The position numbers and the translations under genes were made by a program. Under the pieces are notes generated by a model that saw only the letters and a list, made by a program, of their open reading frames with translations, was not told the origin of the DNA and ran no database searches. 64,000 bases of DNA from Lysobacter sp. KIS68-7 (GTDB lineage Bacteria; Pseudomonadota; Gammaproteobacteria; Xanthomonadales; Xanthomonadaceae): the NCBI RefSeq assembly GCF_021284745.1, contig NZ_CP089925.1, positions 372,001-436,000 on the forward strand, given 5' to 3'. The first letter of the stretch is position 1. Each line of letters starts with the position of its first letter. Shown here piece after piece: positions 57,324 through 64,000 of this stretch.

Positions 57324-60300
57324 TCAACCGATCGCCTTGCGCGCGTTGCGGAAAATCCGCATCCACGGGCTGTCGTCGGCCCACTCGCGCGGTGCCCAGC
57401 TGTAGTTCGCGCTGCGCAGCGTGCGCTCCGGGTGCGGCATCAGGATGGTGACGCGGCCGTCGGTGGTGGTCAGGCCGGCGATCGCATCGGGCGAGCCGTT
57501 CGGATTGGCGGGATACACGCCGGCGGGGCGACCGTCGCCATCGACGTAGCGCAGGGCGACATGCGCCTTCCCTGCATCCGTGTCGTTCGCGAACGACGCG
57601 CGGCCTTCGCCGTGCGCCACTGCCACGGGGATGCGCGAACCGACCATATCGCGCAGGAACAGCGACGGCGATTCGAACACTTCCAGCAGCGCCAGGCGTG
57701 CTTCGTACTGTTCGCTGCGGTTGCGCAGGAAGCGCGGCCAGTGCTCCGCACCCGGGATGATCGGCTTGAGCTGCGCGAGCATCTGGCAGCCGTTGCACAC
57801 GCCCAGCGCAAAGGTATCGGCGCGTTCGAAGAAGCGCGCGAAGGCTTCGCGCATCTCCGGGCGTTCGAGCACCGAGGTGGCCCAACCGCGGCCGGCGCCC
57901 AGCACGTCGCCGTAGCTGAAGCCGCCGCACGCGACGAAACCGCTGAAGTCTTCCAGGCGCGCGCGACCAGCGATGAGGTCGCTCATGTGCACGTCCACCG
58001 CGGCGAAACCGGCGCGGTCGAACCCGTAGGCCGTCTCGACCTGGCTGTTGACGCCCTGCTCGCGCAGGATCGCCACGCGCGGACGCGCACCCGTCGAAAT
58101 GTACGGCGCGGCGATGTCTTCGGCCGGATCGAACGTGAGCTTCGGCTGCAGGCCCGGCGCGTCGAAGCGACGCACGCTGGCGTGTTCCTCGTCCGCGCAT
58201 TCAGGGTTGTCGCGCAGGCGCTGCATGGCGTGCGTGACCGACCACCAGGCATCGAACAAGGTTTCCCAACGCCACTCGGTGACCAGGCTGCCGTCGGACA
58301 TGACGCGCACGGCCGGCGCCGTGGTCGGGCGTGCGATGCGCTGCGCGCAATCGATCAGGCCGTGGCGCGCCACCATGTCGGCGAACTCGGCGCGGTCTTC
58401 CGCACAGATCTGCACCAGCGCACCGAGTTCCTCGTTGAACAACGTGCGGAACGGATCCTCGCCCCAGCCGTCGAGCGAGATGTCGAGGCCGAGGTGCGAG
58501 GCGAAGGCCATTTCGCACAACGCAGCGAACGCGCCGCCGTCGGAACGGTCGTGGTAGGCGCACAGGAGGCCGGCGTTGCGCGCGTCGCGGATCAGCTCGA
58601 AGAAGGCGCGCAGGCGCTGCGGATCGTCGAGGTCCGGCACCGGGCCCGCGAACGCAGGCAGCGCATGCGTGCCGGCGCCCGCATCGGGATGGCACTGCGC
58701 CAGCACGGAACCGCCGAGGCGCTGCTTGCCGCCGCCCAGGCCGATCAGCCAGATTTCCGAATCGGTGTCGCGCGCCAGCAGCGGCGTGAGTTGCTTGCGC
58801 ACATCGTCGACCGGCGCGAAGGCGGACACGATGAGCGACACCGGCGACACGGACTTCTGCGCGATGCCATCGCAGTGCCACTGCGCCTGCATCGAAAGCG
58901 AATCCTTGCCCACCGGGATGCTGAGGTCGAGTTGCGGCGCGAGCTCCAGGCCCACGGCGCGCACGGCATCGAACAGCTTGGCGTCTTCGCCCGGGTGGCC
59001 GGCGGCGGCCATCCAGTTGGCGGAGAGCTTGATGCGATCGAGGGCTTGCACCGGCGCGGCGCACAGGTTGGTGATCGCTTCGCCCACGGCCATGCGCGCG
59101 GCGGCGGCGGCGTCGAGCAGCGCGAGCGGCGTGCGTTCGCCCACGGACATCGCTTCGCCCGCGAAGGTCGCGTAATCGGCGAGCGTCATCGCGCAGTCCG
59201 CGACGGGCATCTGCCACGGGCCGACCATCTGGTCGCGCGCGGTGAGGCCGCCGACGGTGCGGTCGCCGATGGTGATCAGGAAGTTCTTCGACGCGACGGT
59301 GGGATGCGCGAGCACGCGCAGGCCGGCATCGTTGAGGTCGAGCGCGTGCGTGAGCAGTTCCGGCCAACGCGGCGCAGGCGGCGTGGTGGTGTCGCGATGC
59401 ATCTTCGGCGGCTTGCCGAAGAGCACGTCCATCGGCAGGTCGATCGCACGGTCGTCCGGGAGCGCATCGACCGTGGCGCCCTTGGCGACCACGAGGCGTT
59501 CTTCCGCGGTCGCATGGCCGACGACGGCGAAGGGGCAACGTTCGCGCAGGCACAGCGCCGCGAATTCGCCGACGCGATCGGGCGCGATGCCCAGCACGTA
59601 GCGTTCCTGCGATTCGTTGCACCACAACTGCATCGGCGACAGCGACGGGTCGTCGGTCGGCACACGGTCCAGGTCGATCACGCCGCCCACGCCCGAGTCG
59701 TGCAGCAATTCGGGGATCGCGTTCGACAAACCACCCGCACCCACGTCGTGGATCGAGAGGATCGGATTGTCGTCGCCGAGCGCGACGCAGCGATCGATCA
59801 CTTCCTGCGCGCGACGCTCCATCTCGGGGTTGTCGCGCTGCACGGAGGCGAAGTCGAGGTCTTCGGCGCTTTCGCCCGAGGCCACCGAACTCGCGGCGCC
59901 GCCGCCGAGGCCGATGAGCATCGCCGGGCCACCGAGCACGATCACCGCATCGCCCGGCGAGAGCGGACGCTTGGCCACCATGCTGCGATCCATCGCGCCG
60001 TATCCGCCGGCGAGCATGATCGGCTTGTCGTAGGCGCGGACCAGGCCATCGCCTTCGGCGAGCTCGAACGCGCGGAAGTAACCGTTGAGGTTCGGACGAC
60101 CGAATTCGTTGTTGAACGCGGCGGCGCCGAGCGGACCGTCGGTCATGATCTCGAACGCGGAGGCCATGCGCGGGTTCAGCGCGCGCGGCGATTCCCAGGC
60201 TTGCGGCAGCGTCGGGATGCGCAGGTGCGAAACGGAGAAGCCGCACAGGCCCGCCTTCGGGCGGCCGCCGCGACCGGTGGCGCCTTCGTCGCGGATTTCA

Positions 60301-61238
60301 CCGCCCGCGCCGGTGGACGCACCTGGGAACGGCGAGATCGCCGTCGGATGGTTGTGCGTTTCGACCTTGATGCAGAACGCGCCGGGCGTGGCCGGCTCGC
60401 TGCGGTATTCGTGCGTGTGCGGATCGGGGCGGAAGCGTTGCACCACTTCGCCCTCCACCACCGCCGCGTTGTCGCTGTAGGCCGAAAGCGTGTGCTGCGG
60501 CGTCTTCGCGTGCGTGTGCTTGATCATGCGGAACAGCGAGGTCGCCTGTCCGTTCGCATGCTGGTCGCGGCCGTCGATGGTCCACGACGCATTGAAGATC
60601 TTGTGGCGGCAGTGCTCGGAATTCGCCTGCGCGAACATCATCAGTTCGACGTCGTGCGGGTCGCGGGCGAGTTCGCCGTAGCGATCGCGCAGGTAGTCGA
60701 CTTCGTCCTGCGCCAGCGCAAGGCCGAGGCGCGTGTTGGCGGATTCGAGCGCCGGGACAGGCACGACTTCCAGCGGCGACTTCGGCGGCGTGCGGAACAA
60801 CGCGGCGCCGGCATCGCGGTCGGCGACGAGCGATTGCGTCATCGGATCGTGCAGCAGGCGGGCGAGCGCGGTCTGCGTCGCCAAATCGTCCGGCCAACCG
60901 GTGAGGTCGATGCGCAGGCCGCGTTCGACGCGCTGCACGGGCAGGCTCGCGCCGTGCAGGAGTTCGGTGGCCTTGCTGGCCCACGGCGAAATCGTGCCCA
61001 GGCGCGGCAGGACGTAGCGCGATACCGCGCCGTCGGCGCGCGGCGCCGTGGCGTCGCCTGCCTCGAGGATGCGGTCGAGTGCGGCGCGATCGATGCGGGC
61101 GTCCGCGTCGGCGGGCTGCACCCAGTATGTGAACCAGGCACCGGCGATGCGGAGCGAGGGAGCCAGCGCGCGGAGGCGCGCTTCGAGCCGTTCGCGACGG
61201 AACGGCGACAGGGCCTGTTGGCCCTCGAGAACGATCAT
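57324..61238 (-). CDS. purL: Phosphoribosylformylglycinamidine synthase, large form
   Basis: The 1304-residue enzyme catalyses the fourth step of purine synthesis. It contains an N-terminal PurS-like domain, two FGAM synthase domains ('[14 protein letters not shown]', '[27 protein letters not shown]', '[18 protein letters not shown]', '[11 protein letters not shown]'-like) and a C-terminal class I glutaminase with catalytic Cys in '[12 protein letters not shown]' and 'MPHPERTLR'. Length is typical of the gammaproteobacterial single-chain enzyme. Confidence 0.98.
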   Translation of the reverse strand: MIVLEGQQALSPFRRERLEARLRALAPSLRIAGAWFTYWVQPADADARIDRAALDRILEAGDATAPRADGAVSRYVLPRLGTISPWASKATELLHGASLPVQRVERGLRIDLTGWPDDLATQTALARLLHDPMTQSLVADRDAGAALFRTPPKSPLEVVPVPALESANTRLGLALAQDEVDYLRDRYGELARDPHDVELMMFAQANSEHCRHKIFNASWTIDGRDQHANGQATSLFRMIKHTHAKTPQHTLSAYSDNAAVVEGEVVQRFRPDPHTHEYRSEPATPGAFCIKVETHNHPTAISPFPGASTGAGGEIRDEGATGRGGRPKAGLCGFSVSHLRIPTLPQAWESPRALNPRMASAFEIMTDGPLGAAAFNNEFGRPNLNGYFRAFELAEGDGLVRAYDKPIMLAGGYGAMDRSMVAKRPLSPGDAVIVLGGPAMLIGLGGGAASSVASGESAEDLDFASVQRDNPEMERRAQEVIDRCVALGDDNPILSIHDVGAGGLSNAIPELLHDSGVGGVIDLDRVPTDDPSLSPMQLWCNESQERYVLGIAPDRVGEFAALCLRERCPFAVVGHATAEERLVVAKGATVDALPDDRAIDLPMDVLFGKPPKMHRDTTTPPAPRWPELLTHALDLNDAGLRVLAHPTVASKNFLITIGDRTVGGLTARDQMVGPWQMPVADCAMTLADYATFAGEAMSVGERTPLALLDAAAAARMAVGEAITNLCAAPVQALDRIKLSANWMAAAGHPGEDAKLFDAVRAVGLELAPQLDLSIPVGKDSLSMQAQWHCDGIAQKSVSPVSLIVSAFAPVDDVRKQLTPLLARDTDSEIWLIGLGGGKQRLGGSVLAQCHPDAGAGTHALPAFAGPVPDLDDPQRLRAFFELIRDARNAGLLCAYHDRSDGGAFAALCEMAFASHLGLDISLDGWGEDPFRTLFNEELGALVQICAEDRAEFADMVARHGLIDCAQRIARPTTAPAVRVMSDGSLVTEWRWETLFDAWWSVTHAMQRLRDNPECADEEHASVRRFDAPGLQPKLTFDPAEDIAAPYISTGARPRVAILREQGVNSQVETAYGFDRAGFAAVDVHMSDLIAGRARLEDFSGFVACGGFSYGDVLGAGRGWATSVLERPEMREAFARFFERADTFALGVCNGCQMLAQLKPIIPGAEHWPRFLRNRSEQYEARLALLEVFESPSLFLRDMVGSRIPVAVAHGEGRASFANDTDAGKAHVALRYVDGDGRPAGVYPANPNGSPDAIAGLTTTDGRVTILMPHPERTLRSANYSWAPREWADDSPWMRIFRNARKAIG

Positions 61239-61258
61239 CGGGTGGGAGACCGTTGGAA

Positions 61259-61283
61259 CGGGCCCGGCATTGTACCGGGCCCG
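61259..61283 (-). promoter_or_regulatory. Inverted repeat enclosing the probable purL -10
   Basis: CGGGCCCGG and CCGGGCCCG (9-bp arms) enclose a 7-base centre that on the minus strand reads TACAATG. TACAAT (61269-61274) is the best -10 for purL, about 30 bases upstream of the start codon. The repeat may be an operator or a terminator of the preceding dsbC gene; it lacks a T run. Nothing else is seen in the 81-base gap. Confidence 0.5.
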
Positions 61284-61319
61284 CGCGCCGCGTTCCTCTT
61301 TACGGCCCGGGGACCGGTC

Positions 61320-62186
61320 TTATCGGCTCCCGCCGGCGGTGGCGACCTTGTCGGTGGCGCCCGATTTGGTCGTGTCCTTGCCTGCGGCCAGTTCGTCCAG
61401 GGCGGCGCGCAGCTTGGCGGGCTCGAGGTAGCCGCCCAGTTCGGTGCCGTCGGGGGCCAGGATCATGGGGGTGCCCGTGAGCCCGGCGCGGCGGCCGATG
61501 TCGTATTCCATCGTCACCGGGTTGGCGCAGTTGCTCGGCGGCGGCGGGCGGTCCTGCTTGGCGTCGGTCAGGGCCTTGCGGCGGTCCGGGGCGCACCACA
61601 CGGCCACCATCTTCTTGTAGTCGTCGCTGCCCAGGCCCATGCGCGGGAAGGCCAGGTACTGCACGGCGATGCCCTGCTTGTTGTATTCGGCGATCTGGCT
61701 GTGGAACTTGCGGCAGTAGCCGCATTCCACGTCGGTGAAGACCGAGACCGTGTACTTGGCGTTCGGCGGCGCGAACACGATGCGATCCTTCGCGGGCACG
61801 GTCGCCAGCAGCTTGCGGCGGAGCTTGTTCATGCTCTCCTTCGCAAGGTTTTCCTTCGAGGCGGTGTCGTACAGCGCGCCCTGGAACAGGTACTTGCCGT
61901 CGTCGCTGATGTAGAAGACCTGGCCGTCGACGATCGCTTCGCGGAAACCCTTCATGGGCGCGGCGCCGATCGCGTCGATGCGGACGGCCGGATTGATCCC
62001 GCGGATCACGTCGCGGGCGCGGGCTTCGGGCGAGCCGGCCACGACCGGGACATCGAGGCTCGCGCCGGAGGCGACCACGCGACGCGATTGCGCGCCGGGC
62101 TTGGCGGCGACGGCCGGGGCGGCGTCCTGCGCGCAGGCCGCCAGGCTGAGGACGGCGCAGGTCAGGGCGAGGAGGAGACGATTCAT
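61320..62186 (-). CDS. dsbC: DsbC-like thiol:disulphide interchange protein
   Basis: The 288-residue thioredoxin-fold protein has an N-terminal dimerisation domain ('DVIRGINPAVRIDAIGAAPMKGFREAIVDGQVFYISDDGKYL') and active site CGYC (155-158) in 'FTDVECGYCRKFHSQI', plus a second cysteine pair near residues 196 and 219 as in DsbC. It isomerises wrong disulphides in the periplasm. The signal sequence ends in 'LSLAACAQ', where Cys 18 fits a lipobox, so it may be a lipoprotein. An ATG two codons upstream (62192) is possible. Confidence 0.88.
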   Translation of the reverse strand: MNRLLLALTCAVLSLAACAQDAAPAVAAKPGAQSRRVVASGASLDVPVVAGSPEARARDVIRGINPAVRIDAIGAAPMKGFREAIVDGQVFYISDDGKYLFQGALYDTASKENLAKESMNKLRRKLLATVPAKDRIVFAPPNAKYTVSVFTDVECGYCRKFHSQIAEYNKQGIAVQYLAFPRMGLGSDDYKKMVAVWCAPDRRKALTDAKQDRPPPPSNCANPVTMEYDIGRRAGLTGTPMILAPDGTELGGYLEPAKLRAALDELAAGKDTTKSGATDKVATAGGSR

Positions 62187-62243
62187 CGGCATTTCCGTGA
62201 GGGGAAGCCCGAGGCCGGGGGGCCGGGGCGATGGACGGGATTC

Positions 62244-62292
62244 TGGCACGGTGCCACGGGCGGGCCAGTACCGCTGGTCACGCTTAAGCGTG
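62244..62292. other. Two short palindromes between dsbC and xerD
   Basis: TGGCAC-G-GTGCCA (62244-62256) and CACGCTTAAGCGTG (62279-62292) are perfect inverted repeats. The second is 15 bases past the xerD stop and may mark its transcript end; there is no T run. TGCCAGAAT on the minus strand overlapping the first repeat could be an extended -10 for dsbC. Confidence 0.35.
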
Positions 62293-62306
62293 CGGTCGGC
62301 GCCCAT

Positions 62307-63257
62307 TCATCCCCTTGGATGATGTTTCGCATGCAGCTTCTGCAAATGTTCGCGTGCCACGAGCGTGTAGATCTGCGTGGTCGACAGCGAACTGTGGCCG
62401 AGGAGCAACTGCAGCGCGCGCAGATCCGCGCCACGGTTGAGCAGGTGGGTGGCGAAGCTGTGGCGCAGACCGTGCGGGCTGATGCGGCGCGGATCGATGC
62501 CGGCGACGACGGCGTATTGCTTTACCAGGCGCCAGAAACGGCCGCGCGTGGGCGCTTCCCCGTCGGGTTCGAGGAACAGCGGCGCGAGCGCGCGCTTGCC
62601 CGCCAGGTGCGGGCGCGATTCCGCGAGATAGCGTTCGAGCCAGTGCTGCGCTTCTTCGCCGAGCGGCACCATGCGTTCCTTGCTGCCCTTGCCCATCACG
62701 CGCAGCACGCCCTGGCGCAGGTTGAGCCCGGTGGCCGGCAGGTTGACCAGCTCGCTCACGCGCAGGCCGCAGGCATACATCAGTTCGAACATCGCGCGGT
62801 CGCGCAGGCCGAGCGGCGTGGCGACGTCCGGCGCGGACAGCAGCGCGTCGATCTGCGCTTCCGTCAGCGCCTTGGGCAGTGAACGCGGCAGCTTGGGCGG
62901 ATCGATCAGCGCGCTGGGATCGTCTTCGCGTTCGCGGCGCCGCACGCAATGCGCGAAGAAGGCGCGCAGCGTCGACAGCAAACGCGAATTGCTGCGCGGC
63001 GAGTAGCCTTCGCGCGTGCGCTCGGCGAAATATTCGAACAGGGCCGCGCGATCGGCACCCGCGAGCCCGCCGCCGCGGCCTTCGCGCCAGCGTGCATACC
63101 CCTCCAGGTCGCGGCGGTAGCTTTCGAGCGTGGCCTGCGCGACGCCCGATTCGGCCCACAGCGCATCGAGGAACCGGGCGATGGCGCGTTCGTCCTCCTC
63201 CGGCACCGGTGCGCGGCTCAGCGCGAGGGAACGACGTTGCGCGGGCGTGGACGACAT
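62307..63257 (-). CDS. xerD: Site-specific tyrosine recombinase XerD
   Basis: The 316-residue recombinase resolves chromosome dimers at dif with XerC. The catalytic residues are visible: Arg in '[14 protein letters not shown]', Lys in '[12 protein letters not shown]', the H-x-x-R of '[21 protein letters not shown]', and '[16 protein letters not shown]' with the Tyr nucleophile. The SAM-like N domain is complete. It is next to dsbC, as in E. coli (xerD-dsbC). The start codon has no Shine-Dalgarno sequence and may be leaderless. Confidence 0.97.
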   Translation of the reverse strand: MSSTPAQRRSLALSRAPVPEEDERAIARFLDALWAESGVAQATLESYRRDLEGYARWREGRGGGLAGADRAALFEYFAERTREGYSPRSNSRLLSTLRAFFAHCVRRREREDDPSALIDPPKLPRSLPKALTEAQIDALLSAPDVATPLGLRDRAMFELMYACGLRVSELVNLPATGLNLRQGVLRVMGKGSKERMVPLGEEAQHWLERYLAESRPHLAGKRALAPLFLEPDGEAPTRGRFWRLVKQYAVVAGIDPRRISPHGLRHSFATHLLNRGADLRALQLLLGHSSLSTTQIYTLVAREHLQKLHAKHHPRG

Positions 63258-63263
63258 GCGTCG

Positions 63264-63299
63264 AGCTTAGCGCGCGCACCGGGTGGCGACGGCTATCCT
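63264..63299. promoter_or_regulatory. Divergent TAnnnT elements next to the xerD and RDD gene start codons
   Basis: On the minus strand TAAGCT (63264-63269) ends six bases before the xerD ATG. On the plus strand TATCCT (63294-63299) ends six bases before the RDD gene ATG. Neither gene has a Shine-Dalgarno sequence, so both could start as leaderless transcripts. Confidence 0.4.
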
Positions 63300-63305
63300 T
63301 GTGCG

Positions 63306-63785
63306 ATGACCGACACCGCCGCCCCGCCCGCCCCTGCCCCCAAGCCCGCCGCGCTGGTGTTCTGGCGCCTGCTCGCCCTGTGTTACGACGCGCTGCCCGT
63401 CATTGCGTTGTGGATGGTGATCGGCACGGCGTTCGTCGTCGGCATGGCGGCCATCCTCCACGACCCGCGCGCCTACGTGCATCCGTGGAGCGCGCTCAAC
63501 TGGATCGAATGGGCGATCTGCTGGTTCGTGGGCGGCCTGTATGCGGTGGTCAGCTGGCGTCGCGGCGGACAGACGCTCGGCATGCGTCCGTGGCGTTTGT
63601 TCGTGAGCCTGGACGACGGCGCGCGCCCGGGTTGGCGTGCGCTGTGGATCCGCTACGCCGTCGGCACGCTGTCGCTGCTCGCGGGGGGACTCGGATTCTG
63701 GTGGGCGTGGTTCGACCGCGACCGCAAGACCTGGCACGACCGCGCCAGCGGCACGATCATGCGGCGCAGACGCAAGGGCGAGTGA
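63306..63785 (+). CDS. RDD family membrane protein
   Basis: The 159-residue protein has an RDD domain with about three helices: 'FWRLLALCYDALPVIALWMV' has the R...D start of the family, then 'GGQTLGMRPWRLFV' and 'RKTWHDRASGT', the latter being the D-x-x-(S/A)-x-T-like terminal motif. The function is unknown, and transport has been suggested for some members. It is divergent from xerD and converges on lptG. Confidence 0.85.
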   Translation: MTDTAAPPAPAPKPAALVFWRLLALCYDALPVIALWMVIGTAFVVGMAAILHDPRAYVHPWSALNWIEWAICWFVGGLYAVVSWRRGGQTLGMRPWRLFVSLDDGARPGWRALWIRYAVGTLSLLAGGLGFWWAWFDRDRKTWHDRASGTIMRRRRKGE

Positions 63786-63789
63786 CGCG

Positions 63790-64000
63790 CTAGCCGCTGC
63801 GGCGGCGGAACAGCGCGAAGGACGTTCCCAGCATCACGATGAGCGGCAATGCGTACGCGATGCGGATGTCGAAGCGATACGCCTGCGCCAGGTTGCCGAA
63901 CATCGTCTGCAGCATCCAGAACCCGAGCGCGAACACGATGCCGATGAACAAGCGCTTGCCCGCGCCGCCGCTGCGCAGCGAACCGAACGCAAAGGGCACG
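63790..64000 (-). CDS. lptG: LPS export permease LptG, C-terminal end
   Basis: The gene is cut by the right edge; the last 69-70 residues are seen. 'PFAFGSLRSGGAGKRLFIGIVFALGF' and the final membrane helices match the C-terminus of LptG, an inner-membrane permease of the Lpt lipopolysaccharide export ABC transporter. LptF is a possible alternative but its C-terminus differs. Confidence 0.88.
   Translation of the reverse strand, partial: VPFAFGSLRSGGAGKRLFIGIVFALGFWMLQTMFGNLAQAYRFDIRIAYALPLIVMLGTSFALFRRRSG

Noticed and set aside
57432-62882. 1816-codon open frame on the plus strand opposite purL, dsbC and xerD
   Set aside because: It runs across three well-supported minus-strand genes and has only low-complexity Arg/His/Val-rich sequence, as expected from GC-rich codon bias.

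Overview
The window is chromosomal DNA of a high-GC gammaproteobacterium of the Xanthomonadaceae/Lysobacteraceae type (Lysobacter-like). The type II secretion operon has the Xanthomonas xpsE-F-G-H-I-J-K-L-M-N-D order. The riboflavin operon carries a RibBX-type enzyme. A secA-mutT pair, a complete dcw cluster and an rsmI/lpoA/yraN block all have gammaproteobacterial arrangements. The species cannot be fixed by reading alone. Nearly everything is core genome: no insertion sequences, prophage, integron, CRISPR array or tRNA genes were seen, and adjacent genes often overlap by ATGA or GTGA.

Layout. 1-2082 (+): end of pilC, pilD (prepilin peptidase) and coaE. 2086-6888 (-): MutT/ThiE-like fusion, secA and an M23 peptidase. 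6962-7354 (+): dciA-like gene. 7547-24289 (-): mraZ-rsmH-ftsL-ftsI-murE-murF-mraY-ftsW-murG-murC-ddlB-ftsQ-ftsA-ftsZ-lpxC. The cluster is driven from a strong promoter at 24371-24399 whose start site is covered by four 10-bp MraZ-box-like repeats. 24625-24976 (+): rnpB (RNase P RNA). 25026-27306 (-): a glycosyltransferase/methyltransferase fusion and rsmI. 27394-30119 (+): lpoA, yraN and a secreted SGNH-type hydrolase.

30129-37843 (-): one long operon, glyA-nrdR-(secreted protein)-ribD-(methyltransferase)-ribE-ribBX-ribH-nusB-thiL, joining one-carbon metabolism, ribonucleotide reductase control, riboflavin and thiamine cofactors. 37993-40478 (+): ettA and pyrF. 40482-52852 (-): the 11-gene Xps type II secretion operon followed by two co-translated glycosyltransferase-like genes. 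53045-57283 (+): a 1412-residue secreted protein with three PKD-like and twelve regular HYR repeats, divergent from xpsE. 57324-61238 (-): purL. 61320-63257 (-): dsbC-like gene and xerD. 63306-63785 (+): RDD membrane protein. 63790-64000 (-): C-terminal end of lptG.

No classical new defence or mobile system is visible. The best candidate for an undescribed functional unit is the type II secretion operon, its two terminal glycosyltransferase-like genes and the divergent disulphide-rich HYR protein, which could form a secretion/modification/surface-protein module. Other points worth follow-up are the GT/MTase fusion beside rnpB, the methyltransferase and secreted protein inside the riboflavin operon, the MraZ operator, and the hairpin enclosing the purL -10 element. 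Start codons were chosen by overlap with neighbouring genes, Shine-Dalgarno sequences and family length. Promoter calls are by eye.
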